64,000 nucleotides of DNA from Streptomyces noursei (GTDB lineage Bacteria; Actinomycetota; Actinomycetes; Streptomycetales; Streptomycetaceae): contig NZ_CP070326.1 in assembly GCF_016917755.1 (NCBI RefSeq), forward strand, positions 1,550,001-1,614,000, in the 5' to 3' direction. How positions within the stretch are numbered: position 1 is the first letter of the stretch; each line of letters opens with the position of its first letter. Position numbers and translations under genes: made by a program. Below, in pieces: positions 42,433 through 52,004 of this stretch. The notes under the pieces are model-generated. The model made no database searches. It was given only the letters and a program-made list of their open reading frames with translations, and had not been told where the DNA came from.

Positions 42433-43845
42433 TCAGTGCACCACGCTGTCCGTCGCCGAAGGCACCGGCTCTTGCGGCCGCCGAGCGCGCCGGCCGCGCC
42501 CGAGCCACCTCCACAGGACCAGCAGCAGGCTGGCCGCCAGGCAGCTGGCTCCGGCCACGGCCAAGGGCCCGTTGTCGCCAGTCGCCGCGGTGCCGCCGGG
42601 GTCGGCCGCGGGGCCTGCGGCGACCACCCCCAGTCCGGCCGCAACGGTAATGACCGTCTTGGTCAAGCCGGATGCCTCACCGGCGCGTTCGGGCCGGATG
42701 ACGCCCTGGGTGGCGGTCAGCGTCAGGGCGTTGCCGACGCCCAGCGCCGCCCCGCTGGCGGTCACCGCTGCGAGATACGGAGGCAGTCCGGAGACGAACG
42801 CCGCGGCCAGCAGGACCACCGCGCCCGCTCCCAGGCTCGTCGCCATCACCGGTACGGCGCGTGCGCTGGTCACCCGGCCCGCGAAGGGACCGGCGGCGGC
42901 CATGGCTGCCGCGGGGGCGACGAAGGCCACCCCGGCCATCAACGGCGTCAGCCGCTGGCCGCCTTGGAGGGAGAGCGGTACGACGAAGAGGAACACCACG
43001 GTCGCGGCGTTGGCCACCGCGCCCGCCGCGGTCAGCGCCACGAAAGCGCCGTTGCGGAACAGCGCGGGGGCGATCAGCGGATCGGCCGTGCGGAGTTCGA
43101 TCCGCACGAAGGCCACCAGTGCCAGTGCCACCAGGCACAGCGCGCCGAGGCCGGCGGGGGATGTCCAGCCCCATACCGGGCCACGGTCGAAGAAGAGGGC
43201 CAGGGCAGCGACGGCGGCGGTCCCGGTGGCCAGCCCCGGCCAGTCGACGCGCCCGGAGACCGTGGTGTCCCGCGACTCCTGGGCCCGGCGGGCGCAGATC
43301 GCAGCCACCACACCCAGCGGCACGTTGAGCCAGAACACTGCCCGCCATGACACCATTTGGGTCAGGGCGCCGCCGACGAACGGGCCGCAGGCGGTGGCCA
43401 GTCCGCCGATGCCCAGCGCCCACCCCGTGGCCCGGCCGCGCACGCCGGGCGGGAAGACGTTCGTCAGGAGCGCCAGTCCGGCCGGCATGATCAACGCGCC
43501 GCCCGCGCCCTGCACCACACGGGCCGCCACCAACACCGGCAGCGAGGGCGCCAGTGCGCACCACAGCGACGCCAGTCCGAACAGCGCCAGTCCCCCGATC
43601 AGCAGGCGGCGCCGGCCGAACAGGTCACTCATCCGGCCCGCGCCCAACATCAGTGTGCCGCACGACAGCAGGTACGCGCTGACCGCCCACTGCAACTGAC
43701 CGGTGGATACGCCGAGTTCATCCTTGATGTGCGGCAGGGCCAGGTTCAAGGCGAACGAGTCGAGCTGGATGCAGAAGACCCCCAACGCGACCGAGACCAG
43801 CGCCCAGCGGGCTCCGCTTCGCCCCTCGACTTCCCACACAGTCAC
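42433..43845 (-). CDS. MFS drug exporter (DHA2/EmrB-QacA type)
   Basis: 470 residues, about 13-14 helices. MFS motif A is in GRMSDLFGRRRLLIGG, the motif-C region in GALIMPAGLALL and ATGWALGIGGLATACGPFVGG, and the D of FCIQLDSFALNLALPHIK in helix 1 is the usual DHA2 acidic residue. The protein probably expels drugs or a secondary metabolite with proton motive force. ATG 43845 is preceded by GGGAG. No TetR gene is directly divergent; a decayed region lies upstream. Confidence 0.93.
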   Translation of the reverse strand: MTVWEVEGRSGARWALVSVALGVFCIQLDSFALNLALPHIKDELGVSTGQLQWAVSAYLLSCGTLMLGAGRMSDLFGRRRLLIGGLALFGLASLWCALAPSLPVLVAARVVQGAGGALIMPAGLALLTNVFPPGVRGRATGWALGIGGLATACGPFVGGALTQMVSWRAVFWLNVPLGVVAAICARRAQESRDTTVSGRVDWPGLATGTAAVAALALFFDRGPVWGWTSPAGLGALCLVALALVAFVRIELRTADPLIAPALFRNGAFVALTAAGAVANAATVVFLFVVPLSLQGGQRLTPLMAGVAFVAPAAAMAAAGPFAGRVTSARAVPVMATSLGAGAVVLLAAAFVSGLPPYLAAVTASGAALGVGNALTLTATQGVIRPERAGEASGLTKTVITVAAGLGVVAAGPAADPGGTAATGDNGPLAVAGASCLAASLLLVLWRWLGRGRRARRPQEPVPSATDSVVH

Positions 43846-44129
43846 AGCACTCCCTTCCCGCCGCCTCGCCAGGCGGCGGCGTCATCTCATGAACGTCTCT
43901 GGTTGCAGAAGGTTGGGGATTGCTTGCGCCGGAAGGGGCTGCGCTCAGGAGGGCCGGCCCGAGAAGGAACCAGGGGCTTCGAGCCGTGCGCGGAGCCTGC
44001 GCGGAAACCCACCGAGGCTCGGAGCGCCGCAGACGCTCAAGGCGCGAGAACGCGAAAGCGGGAGTGGACGCAGGCAGCGAATGCCTCGGTCGCCGACCTC
44101 CCGGCCCGATGAGGTGATTTCACCGTACC

Positions 44130-44552
44130 GCAAGCGCGTCGACACCCAGCTGGTGACTTCCACGGCTGCACTGGAGCGCGCCCGCATCGAGGGTGGCTCC
44201 CTCGTCTTCGAGGGGGACGACCAGGCGTGGAAACGGGCCCTGGGCGATGGGCTGTTCCTCCTGGACACGACCAGTGGGAGAACTTCTCCATCGAACAGGC
44301 CAACTGGGGACTGCTGCCGGACGGCGTCGCGCAGTTGGGCCATCAGATGACCGACCTCGGCGTCACGGTGCTGCACAGCGTGCTCGCCCACCCGGGCAGG
44401 CCCACCGCACCTCCTACGTGACGTTCCTCGACTCCGACCTCGACAGCACCGTGTACCGCTACGAAGACGATGTGCCGCGCCCCCTCCCGTCGCACTCCGA
44501 GTTCGCGATGCAGGAGGTCAACCGCACCCACGACGACGATTCCCACCTCTGA
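44130..44552 (+). pseudogene. 2-oxoglutarate/Fe(II) oxygenase remnant, copy 1
   Basis: Pieces on the plus strand: RARIEGGSLVFEGDDQAWKR, ALGDGLFLLD (start of a non-haem oxygenase), then in another frame HDQWENFSIEQANWGLLPDG and VAQLGHQMTDLGVTVLHSVL, and in a third TSYVTFLDSDLDSTVYRYED to a stop at 44552. The central part with the HxD iron motif is missing and two frame changes occur. The layout matches isopenicillin-N-synthase-like oxygenases; identification rests on pattern and on the paralogous remnant that follows. Confidence 0.6.
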
Positions 44553-44599
44553 TCCGGCCACCGTCCCACCCCAGTACGCCCCTTGCCCATACGAAAGGT

Positions 44600-45060
44600 C
44601 CCGCACGACGACCACCACCGCGGTCCAGGGCCCGCCCCTGAACCTCCCCCTCGCCCAACTCACCAACGGCGCCGTTGACTTCACAGCCCCCGATGGTTGG
44701 GAGCAGGCCCTCCGCCTGGGCGCCATCCTCCTCCCCGTCCCCGACGACCGGTACCGAGGGCACCGGACACTGGGGCACGCCGCGTCCAAACTCGGCTACG
44801 AAGACCGGCCCGACCAGGTCGAACAGCTGCAGATCGAAAGCATCCACTGGGACAAGCGCATCCCCCAGGACGTGGTCGGCCTGCTCCGGCGGATGCGTGA
44901 ACTCACCTTCAGCGCCCTCAACAGCTGCCTCGCGGCCTCCGGCGTACCGGAGCGGGATGGGACACCGTCACCGGCGGCTCCAGCCAGGAGACCGGCTGGT
45001 GCTACACCACCGTCAACCACTACCGGGCCGGCGGCGCGGGCCGCACTGTGGGACGGGGCG
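44600..45060 (+). pseudogene. 2-oxoglutarate/Fe(II) oxygenase remnant, copy 2
   Basis: The frame reads LPLAQLTNGAVDFTAPDGWE, QALRLGAILLPVPDDRYRGH, DKRIPQDVVGLLRRMRELTF and SALNSCLAASGVPERD. After one frameshift it continues WDTVTGGSSQETGWCYTTVN, HYRAGG and then ends. It parallels copy 1 segment for segment (for example PQDVVGLLRRMRELTFSALN against PDGVAQLGHQMTDLGVTVLH), so the two are paralogues. The iron-binding C-terminal half is absent. Confidence 0.6.
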
Positions 45061-45282
45061 TACGGCGAGGTCGCCGGGCCGACGGGACGTGGTGACTCGC
45101 GTGTGCTCGTCCGTCATCAGCGGACCAGAGCGGGAAAGGGAAGCAGCCGCTCTTGCCATGATCAAGATATAGCGCACAGGGGGGCTTGCGGCAAGACCCC
45201 GTGGGTGCCGCAGAATCGCCCACCTGACTCGGAAACCCGAGGCCAGGCCGAGCCCGGAATCCCACGAAATGAGACTCACTAC

Positions 45283-46506
45283 ATGCGCGTGCTGTTGATG
45301 GCCTACGGGTCGCGCGGAGACGTCGAACCGCTGGTGGCGGTTGCGGTGCAGCTGCGGGACCTCGGAGTGGACGTGCGGATGTGCACGCCTCCGGACTTCG
45401 CGGAGCTTCTCGACTCCGTCGGCCTCCCGCTGGTGCCGATCGGCGAGCCGGTGCGCCCGTTCGTGAAGGGGGTGCTCACCGGGAAGACGAAGGCTCCCGC
45501 GGAGGGGCTGCCCGCACGCGCGGCGGCGATGACCGCCACGACGTACGAGGCGGTCGTCACGGCTGCCGAGGGATGCGACGTGATCCTGGCGACCGGTCTG
45601 CTCCCGGCCGCGGCCGGCGCGAGCACGGCGGCCGAGCACCTGGGCATCCCCTACATGTTCGTCGCCTACTTCCCCTCCTACCTGCCCTCGCCGCACCACC
45701 CGCCGTTCGAGCGGCCGGGCCGGCCGTTCCCGCCCGGCGTGACCGACAACCGAACGCTGTGGGACCTGGACACCGAGACCATGAACGTGCTGTTCGGGAC
45801 CGGTCTCAACGCCCACCGGGCGTCCATCGGCCTGCCGCCGGTGAGCCACTTCCGCGACCACGTCCTCACCGACCGCCCCTGGCTGGCCACCGACCCGGTG
45901 CTCAGCCCGTGGCAGCAGCCGGCGGACCTCGACGTGGTGCAGACCGGCGCGTGGTTCCGGACGGACGACCGCCCGCTGCCGGCCGACGTGGAGGCGTTCC
46001 TCCACGCCGGCGAACCGCCGGTGTACGTGGGGTTCGGCAGCATTCCCCTGCGCGACGCGGACGACGTGGCCCGGGCGGCCATCGAGGCGGTCCGGGCGCA
46101 GGGCCGCCGGGTGCTGCTCTCCCGCGGCTGGGCCGACCTGGCCGTGGCCGACGACCAGGACGACTGCTTCGCCGTCGGCGAGGTCAACCACCACGCCCTG
46201 TTCCCGCGCGTCGCCGCCGTCGTCCACCACGGCGGCGCGGGCACCACGACAACGGCCGCCCGGGCCGGTGCGCCCCAGGTGGTCATACCCCAGCTGGCGG
46301 ACCAGCCGTACTGGGCCAGCCGCGTGGCCGACCTCGGCATCGGCGCGGCACACGACGGCCCGAACCCGACCTTCGAGTCCCTGTCGGCCGCGCTCGGAGT
46401 CGCCCTGAATCCCGAGACCCGAGCCCGGGCAGCCGCTGTGGCCGGTCAGATCCGCGCCGACGGGGCGGCGGTGGCCGCGAAGCTGCTGCTCGACAAGGCC
46501 GGCTGA
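45283..46506 (+). CDS. GT1-family glycosyltransferase (MGT/UGT-like)
   Basis: 407 residues of the GT-B fold. The N-terminus MRVLLMAYGSRGDVEPLVAV is typical of sterol/vancomycin-type glycosyltransferases. The donor domain carries PPVYVGFGSIP, VLLSRGWADL, a VNHHALFPRVAAVVHHGGAG segment (the HGGxGT sugar-nucleotide motif) and PQLADQPYWASRVADLG. It is expected to transfer a sugar to a natural product, sterol or antibiotic, and sugar-inactivation of macrolides is one known role of the family. ATG 45283 gives the canonical N-terminus; the frame is open far upstream but carries a dead oxygenase there. A 13-bp-stem terminator follows. Confidence 0.93.
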   Translation: MRVLLMAYGSRGDVEPLVAVAVQLRDLGVDVRMCTPPDFAELLDSVGLPLVPIGEPVRPFVKGVLTGKTKAPAEGLPARAAAMTATTYEAVVTAAEGCDVILATGLLPAAAGASTAAEHLGIPYMFVAYFPSYLPSPHHPPFERPGRPFPPGVTDNRTLWDLDTETMNVLFGTGLNAHRASIGLPPVSHFRDHVLTDRPWLATDPVLSPWQQPADLDVVQTGAWFRTDDRPLPADVEAFLHAGEPPVYVGFGSIPLRDADDVARAAIEAVRAQGRRVLLSRGWADLAVADDQDDCFAVGEVNHHALFPRVAAVVHHGGAGTTTTAARAGAPQVVIPQLADQPYWASRVADLGIGAAHDGPNPTFESLSAALGVALNPETRARAAAVAGQIRADGAAVAAKLLLDKAG

Positions 46507-46543
46507 GAGTCAGCTGGGAAAGGCGCCTGACCAGGAGGCCGTG

Positions 46544-46573
46544 GAGGCCCGCCACCCGACGGTGGCGGGCCTC
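46544..46573. terminator. 13-bp-stem bidirectional terminator
   Basis: GAGGCCCGCCACC, loop CGAC, and the exact complement. It lies 37 bp past the glycosyltransferase stop and faces the convergent AraC-type gene. Confidence 0.9.
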
Positions 46574-46627
46574 GTTCTGCCCCGCGCCCGATGTACGGAG
46601 ATAGGCGCCAGCGGCCACCGGCCTCAT

Positions 46628-46650
46628 GCTGACTGCTGACTGCTGACTGC
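46628..46650. repeat. TGCTGAC heptamer, three copies
   Basis: Three tandem copies between the terminator and the 3' end of the AraC-type gene. Confidence 0.9.
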
Positions 46651-46671
46651 ACAACCATGTTGGCGACGAGT

Positions 46672-47648
46672 TCACTCCTGGCTGCGAAGAGCCTGATGCC
46701 GCTGTTCCCTCGGCGTGGTGCCGTAGGCGGCGCGATAGGCGCGGCTGAAGTCGGTTGCCCGGGGAAAGCCCCAGCGGGTGGCGATGACGTGGATGGGGAC
46801 GGCCTGGAATGCCGGCTCGGTGAGCTCGCGGTGGGCCGCCTCCAGGCGTAGGCGACGGATCCACGCGGCGACCGTGGCGTCCTCGTCCCGGAAAAGACGA
46901 TGCAGATAGCTGGTGGAGATGTGGTGCGTGGCGGCAATCGCGGCGGGGGTGAGCTGCGGGTCGTGCAGGTGCTCCCGGATAAACGCCTGGATGCGCAAGA
47001 TGAGGGTCTGGCGGTGGGTCTCCGGGGGGGGAGACAGTCGCCTGCTTCGAGCAGGTGGGCGAAGAGCGCAGCCGTCAGATCGGCCAGGACCGCGCCCAGT
47101 CGGGGGCCGTCGGCAGGCTGGTAGGAGGTGGTGTCGTCGGTGATGTGGGTGAGGAACCGTGCCAGGAGGGCGCCCATCCCTTCCCGTCCCGACACCGGCA
47201 CCCCCACTATCCGGCGGGCCACGTCGCGCGGTAGCGACACCATGGTCTTGGGAAGCTCCAGCGCCACCGTCGTGACCGGCGCCCCGCTGCTGTGGACGTC
47301 GGCCGGCAGCGAGGAGGAGTTGAGGAACAAGTCGTACGGCTGGTACTCGGTTTCCCGGTGCGCCCACACACCCGCACCGGTCCCGCGCACCACCAGTGCA
47401 AGGTGGTACGCCTCGGGATCGGACTGCCGGATCAGCTTCGGCGTGCGCCGGAAGACCAACGGAAGGTAGGTGGCGGACCACACGGTGACGGCACCGAGGT
47501 CCACCACACGCTGGCACGCCCGGAAGTCATCGGCATGGTCGCTGCGCAGCTCCATGGGAGCGTGGGTGCGCCCCAGGAGCTCGGCCCAGTAGTCGAACCG
47601 CTCGGCCGCGGGCACATCGTCGCTGCGGAACACCGTCTCGTCCAACAA
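46672..47648 (-). pseudogene. AraC-family regulator, frameshifted in a C8 run
   Basis: The first part (TTG 47648) encodes an AraC-binding-like ligand domain: VPAAERFDYWAELLGRTHAP, VTTVALELPKTMVSLPRDVA, ALFAHLLEAGDCLPP. The second part, in another frame, encodes a full double-HTH (LRIQAFIREHLHDPQLTPAA, HHISTSYLHRLFRDEDATVA, RWGFPRATDFSRAYRAAYGT) ending at 46672. The break is at a run of eight G on the plus strand (47024-47031). Nine bases, or six, would restore one 320-residue frame. This is either slipped-strand variation or a sequencing error; otherwise every residue expected of a working protein is present. Confidence 0.85.
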
Positions 47649-48064
47649 CCCTCGCTCCCCCGTTTCTCAAGTCGTGGACCACAGGGCTCCCACCAGGTGG
47701 TACACCGAGTGCTGGACATCCCGGTTCCATACCGCGGCGGACGGGAGGGCGAAACACCCGCGGTCGGCTCCATCGATGGTCCACCGCCGTGGTCAACAGC
47801 ACCAACTCGCCCTGACACAGCCAGACATCGGTGACGGAGACGAACGAGAGGACGGAGGTGACGGAGGTGAGAGAGCTGACGGTGGTGACGCTGCTCGCGC
47901 TCGCGGCGTGCTCGGCGATGCATGTCATGATCACCATGGTGCCCGACGAACCCACAAGCAGCGCGTCCGGCACCACGGCAGGGGACAACCGCCGTGCATA
48001 CCGCGCAGGTCGGCATCGGCCAGCCGCTCCGGCACGGCCATCCGGCCTGTGCCGTCGTCGATCG
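47649..48064. other. Gap with a possible small membrane peptide
   Basis: 416 bp. The plus strand from GTG near 47831 reads one hydrophobic segment (LTVVTLLALAACSAMHVMIT) after an acidic GTGACGGAG-repeat leader, but the frame runs on antisense into the next gene without a stop. I do not call it a gene. Confidence 0.35.
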
Positions 48065-49309
48065 TCAATGCCGTCGGCGCAGCCGGGCGGCCGTGGCCAG
48101 GATCGGGGTGGTCGCGGCGGTGGCGGCGGCGCCGAATGCGGTGTCGGTGGCCAGGATCCAGCGGACTGTCTTCATGGCCAGGGTGAGGATCTCGCTGCCG
48201 CGCTGGCGCATACCTGCCTCGAACCGGCTGACGGCCACGGTGAGAGTGGTGGTGCCGGCGGCGACTTCGCTCAGCTGGTCGAGCAGGCTGGCAGCGTCGC
48301 GGATGGCTGCTCCGGCGCCCATTCCGGCGGTCGGTGGTGTCGCGTGGACGGCGTCGCCGAGTGCGGTGATCCGGCCTGCGGGCCAGGGCGCGAGGTCGGG
48401 TGCGCGGGTCGAGGCAGCGTTGAAACGGAATGCGGCCACGCTGTGCGGGTCGGCGCGGGCGATGATCTTGAGCGTGTGCTCGGCCCAGCCCCGCGCACGG
48501 AACCGGTCCAGCAGCGCGGCCTGCAACTCGCCGTCACGCAAGCCACGTAGGGCGTCGGTGGTTGCGGATTCGGGGAGCATGCCGCCCCAGATGTAGGTGG
48601 GTCCGGTGGTGACGGACGTTCGCAGCTCGGGTGCATCGAGCACGGCGTTGCCGACCGGGTCGAGATAGCCGACGTAGAGTGCCGCGCCCCGAGGGCCGAT
48701 CGCCAGTCCCGACCGTGTTCCGAGCCGCTGTTGTTCACGAGGGCTCAGGTCTGCGAGGGAGGTGCGGCCGGAGAACCCGATGATGCCCGACGGGGTGTTG
48801 GTTGGGCCTCCAGCCAGGTGCCGGGCGACGAGGGAGTGGGCACCGTCCGCACCCACCACCAGATCGGCCGTGACGGGTGCGGCATCGGTGAACCGCACCT
48901 GGGGTGTGCCGTCTTCGTCATACCCGACGGCGGACACCGTCCGCCCCAGGTGCAGATCACCGCCGACCGCCTCGGCGAGCAGCGTACGCAGGGTGATGCG
49001 GTCGATATCGACGCCGGAATCACCGCTGAGATCCGGCCCGTGGCCGAGGAGCCGGCCCCGGTGGTCCCAGAACGCGTCGCGGTCGCGCAGCCGGAGCGCC
49101 GAGGCCGACGCCAGCAGACGCTCCATGATCTCCGGCGCGACCAGTTCCTGCAGTGCCGACTGCGCCCGCCCGTCCAGGGTGATGTGGTAGCCGCCCGTCG
49201 CCGCGACCTCGGTGTCCCGATCGAACGCCGCCACCTCGAAACCCCGGCGTCGCAACCCCGCGGCCAACGCGACCCCACCGATCCCGCCACCCACCACAAC
49301 CACACGCAT
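48065..49309 (-). CDS. FAD-dependent monooxygenase
   Basis: 414 residues of the PHBH/TetX-like group. N-terminal MRVVVVGGGIGGVALAAGLR with D of AAFDRDTEV, middle DLVVGADGAHSLVARHLAG and late ITALGDAVHATPPTAGMGAG motifs are all in place; RITLRTLLAEAV supplies the Arg seen in FAD/NADPH contacts. It would hydroxylate an aromatic or polyketide with NADPH and O2, and a TetX-like inactivation role is also possible. ATG 49309 has AAAGGGG at good spacing. It is divergent from a WYL-type regulator (broken), probably its former controller. Confidence 0.92.
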   Translation of the reverse strand: MRVVVVGGGIGGVALAAGLRRRGFEVAAFDRDTEVAATGGYHITLDGRAQSALQELVAPEIMERLLASASALRLRDRDAFWDHRGRLLGHGPDLSGDSGVDIDRITLRTLLAEAVGGDLHLGRTVSAVGYDEDGTPQVRFTDAAPVTADLVVGADGAHSLVARHLAGGPTNTPSGIIGFSGRTSLADLSPREQQRLGTRSGLAIGPRGAALYVGYLDPVGNAVLDAPELRTSVTTGPTYIWGGMLPESATTDALRGLRDGELQAALLDRFRARGWAEHTLKIIARADPHSVAAFRFNAASTRAPDLAPWPAGRITALGDAVHATPPTAGMGAGAAIRDAASLLDQLSEVAAGTTTLTVAVSRFEAGMRQRGSEILTLAMKTVRWILATDTAFGAAATAATTPILATAARLRRRH

Positions 49310-49400
49310 GTCGTCCCCTTTCACCGCCAGTTGGCCTTCTCAGACCGACGATGACACCGGTAGTGGACGCCGAGTGGCCAGCACCGGCCATGATGGGGCG

Positions 49401-50422
49401 ATGGCAAGCACCTCACGACGGGCATTGCGACTGCTGTCCCTTCTCGGATCGCACCGGCAGTGGCCGCTGCGTGAACTGGCCACCAGGCTCGACGTCAGTG
49501 AGCGCACGGTTCGCCGCGACATCGAGTCGCTGCGCCAGCTCGACTACCCGATCACCACCATCCACGGCCCCGACGGCGGCTACCGGCTCGGTGCCGGACA
49601 CACCCTCCCCCGCTGCTGTTCGACGACGATCAGGCCCTTGCGGTCGCGGTGGCCCTGCAGACCGCGCCCAGCACGGTGTTCGGCCTGGGAGACGACGCGG
49701 CGAGGGCGCTGGCTGCCCTGGAACAGGTGATGCCCGCTCCGCTGCGGGCGTCCATGCAATCCCTGCGCCTGACCAGGCTGCAGAACTACTGGGAGTTCCC
49801 CGCGCCACCCATCGACTCGACCGCGCTCACCGCCGTGGGGGCCTCGGTGCGCCACCGCCATGTGCTCGTCACCGAGACGCTGCGCGCCGACGGCTCACGC
49901 CCGGAACCCGGCGACGACGACTTCCTGCCCGCCCGCCGCATCGAACCCCACCACCTGGTCGTCTGGGCCGGTCGGTGGTACCTGGTCGCCTACGACCTCG
50001 CAGACCACGAGTGGCGGATGCGCCGTGTCGACCGGCTCCACCCGCGCCCGACAACGCACCGCTTCACCGCACGCGAGCTTCCCGGAGAGGATCTCGCCCA
50101 GTTCGTCATGCGCAGCCACGACCGCGGCGACACCCCCGCCGCCTGGCCATGCACCGGCAGTGCCCGACTCGACCTGCCCGCTGACGTCGTCGCCCGCTGG
50201 GCGCCAGGCGGCTCGGTCGTCGAACACCTCGACGCCAACCACTGTCGACTCACCCTCGGCGCCTGGTCCTGGGCCGGGATCGCCGGCATCCTCGCCACCT
50301 TCGACGCCGAGCTCAGCGACCTCCGCCCGCCCGAACTCGTCCAGGCCGGCCGACGCCTCGCGCGTCGATGGGCCACCATGACAGAGACCGGCGACAGCGA
50401 CGACCCGGCCCGACTCTCGTAA
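49401..50422 (+). pseudogene. YafY-like HTH/WYL regulator, frameshifted in a C5 run
   Basis: ATG 49401 opens a DeoR-type HTH (ALRLLSLLGSHRQWPLRELA, LDVSERTVRRDIESLRQLDY, GPDGGYRLGAGHTLP). The frame is lost at CCCCC 49607-49611. One added C restores PLLFDDDQALAVAVALQTAP and then a complete WYL domain (SVRHRHVLVTETLRADGSRP, VVWAGRWYLVAYDLADHEWR) to 50422. The protein is otherwise full length (about 340 residues). It is divergent from the FAD monooxygenase 91 bp away. Confidence 0.85.
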
Positions 50423-50509
50423 CCAACCGACTCACCAGCGGAGCCGTTGCCGAACTGGCCCTTGGGTGGACGGCGACTGGGCCCGGTCGGCGCGCTCGCT
50501 GGGCGGCCG

Positions 50510-51016
50510 TCACTTGATGGTGGTGTCGCCGAGAGCCTCCAGTACTGGCCGGAGGCTCTCGGCGGCCTTCTCGACCAGATCACGGTCCACATCGGCGAGC
50601 AGCCGCGCGTAGTTCGCCAGATGGTCGGTGAAGGCGGCCCGTGTGACCTCCTGCCCGCGCTCGGTGAGGCGAATCTTGACGGTGCGCCGGTCCTCTCCGT
50701 CGCGCACTCGTTCCACCAGGCCCTTGGCCTCCATCTTGTCGACGCGATTGGTGATCGTGCCGGAGGTCACCATGGAGGCCTTGAGGAAGGTCCCGGCGGT
50801 GAGGGCGTAGGGCGGTCCGGAGCGCTGCAGTGTGCTGAGGATGTCGAACTCGCCGACATCCAGGCCATGTTGGGCCGCGTTCGCCTTGACCGACTTCTCT
50901 ATCACCACGGCCAGCCGCTGGATCCGCCCGAAGAGCTGCACCGGCCAGAGGTCGTCCTCCACGTCGGCGCGCTCCTTGACCCACTGGTCGACGATCGCGT
51001 CCACCGCATCGCTCAT
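50510..51016 (-). CDS. MarR-family transcriptional regulator
   Basis: 168 residues: helical dimerisation ends and a winged helix (LDVGEFDILSTLQRSGPPYA, SMVTSGTITNRVDKMEAKGL, RTVKIRLTERGQEVT). ATG 51016 has GGAG 8 bp upstream. It is divergent from a cupin gene with several inverted repeats of an AGAGTC/CGAGAT-type motif in the 146-bp gap, so it should repress the cupin and itself. The ligand is probably aromatic, as in many MarR proteins, but this is inference. Confidence 0.93.
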   Translation of the reverse strand: MSDAVDAIVDQWVKERADVEDDLWPVQLFGRIQRLAVVIEKSVKANAAQHGLDVGEFDILSTLQRSGPPYALTAGTFLKASMVTSGTITNRVDKMEAKGLVERVRDGEDRRTVKIRLTERGQEVTRAAFTDHLANYARLLADVDRDLVEKAAESLRPVLEALGDTTIK

Positions 51017-51037
51017 CGCGGTCACTCCTCTTGATAC

Positions 51038-51134
51038 AGACTCTCTCGACAGAGACTCTATCAGTCTTACTTTTCTTAGTTTCGAGATACTTGACTCTAA
51101 GAGAGTCGAGATGCTCTTATCTCGGTATCGAGAT
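51038..51134. promoter_or_regulatory. MarR operators and cupin promoter
   Basis: The gap holds GACTCT-AAG-AGAGTC (51093-51107), ATCTCG-GTAT-CGAGAT (51119-51134), and an AGACTCT direct repeat (51038 and 51053) bracketing TCTCT-CGAC-AGAGA. TTGACT (51091-51096) and TCTTAT (51115-51120), 18 bp apart, form a promoter towards the cupin; the first palindrome overlaps its -35 box and the second its -10 to start region, a repression layout. Confidence 0.65.
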
Positions 51135-51162
51135 TGTTAAGGTTGAACGACAGGAGCGCACA

Positions 51163-51735
51163 ATGTCGCACCCGGAGCACCTGCAGTACCCCGTTCCCCG
51201 CTACCACGGAGACAGGGGCGAGGTGAACGCGTCCTTCCGTCCCGCCGATACCCCGCCGGACCTCACCTCGCCCGGCGGCGACGCCTACCGCTACCTCGCC
51301 ACGCACGAATCGACCGGCGGCGAGTACGGCCTGTACAAGGTGGACCTGGCGGCACGGGCCGCCGGCGCCAAGTCCCACTTCCACAAGGCGATGTCGGAGT
51401 CCTTCTACGTCCTCTCCGGGGAGCTGGAACTCTTCAACGGCGAGAAGTGGGTGACGGGCCGCGCCGGCGACTTCCTGTATGTGCCGGTCGGCGGCCTGCA
51501 CGCCTTCAAGAACGTGACCGACGAGCCCATGTCGATGCTCATGCTCTTCTCCCCGGGCGCCCCGCGCGAGGAGTTCTTCGAAAGGGTCGCGGAGATGTCA
51601 CAGCGCGGCAGCGCGGAACTCAAGGAGTTCCGCGTGCGGCACGACAGCTACTTCGAGGAGGACTTCGAGAAGGGCTATGAGAAGGACTCCGAGGAGGGCT
51701 TCGGGTCGGGGGACGCCGTGATGGACCGCCGTTGA
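51163..51735 (+). CDS. Cupin-domain protein
   Basis: 190 residues with one cupin barrel (about 60-145): GAKSHFHKAMSESFYVLSGE holds the metal-binding HxH and E, and GDFLYVPVGGLHAFKNV supplies the third His. The C-terminus is acidic (SYFEEDFEKGYEKDSEEGF). A metal-dependent dioxygenase or isomerase, or a non-catalytic ligand binder, is possible. ATG 51163 has AGGAG 7 bp upstream. It is controlled from a promoter overlapped by MarR-type operators and divergent from the MarR gene. Confidence 0.9.
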   Translation: MSHPEHLQYPVPRYHGDRGEVNASFRPADTPPDLTSPGGDAYRYLATHESTGGEYGLYKVDLAARAAGAKSHFHKAMSESFYVLSGELELFNGEKWVTGRAGDFLYVPVGGLHAFKNVTDEPMSMLMLFSPGAPREEFFERVAEMSQRGSAELKEFRVRHDSYFEEDFEKGYEKDSEEGFGSGDAVMDRR

Positions 51736-52004
51736 GAGTCTGAAGGGCTCGCACGACCCGTCCCCCATCGCGTCCACCGTGCCCACGGCCGTGTCCGGGA
51801 CGGAGCACGGCGGCAACCACGACGGCAACCACGAACGCGAACGCACCCTTGAATCGACGAGTCCGCCGGGCGCATCGTCGCGGAGGATGACTGGGCTTCC
51901 GCCGCTTGCACGATCAACGTCGCACAGCTCTCGTGCCGGCGGCTCATACAAGTGTGCCGCTCAGTCTGACGGCCAGCGTCAGATGGTGTCTGAGGATGGG
52001 TCAC

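Noticed and set aside
44470..45282. Extended start of the glycosyltransferase
   Set aside because: The upstream frame encodes an oxygenase remnant; the GT-B N-terminus begins exactly at 45283.
47831..48060. Small membrane peptide on the plus strand
   Set aside because: One hydrophobic helix is visible, but the frame has no stop before running antisense into the monooxygenase gene.
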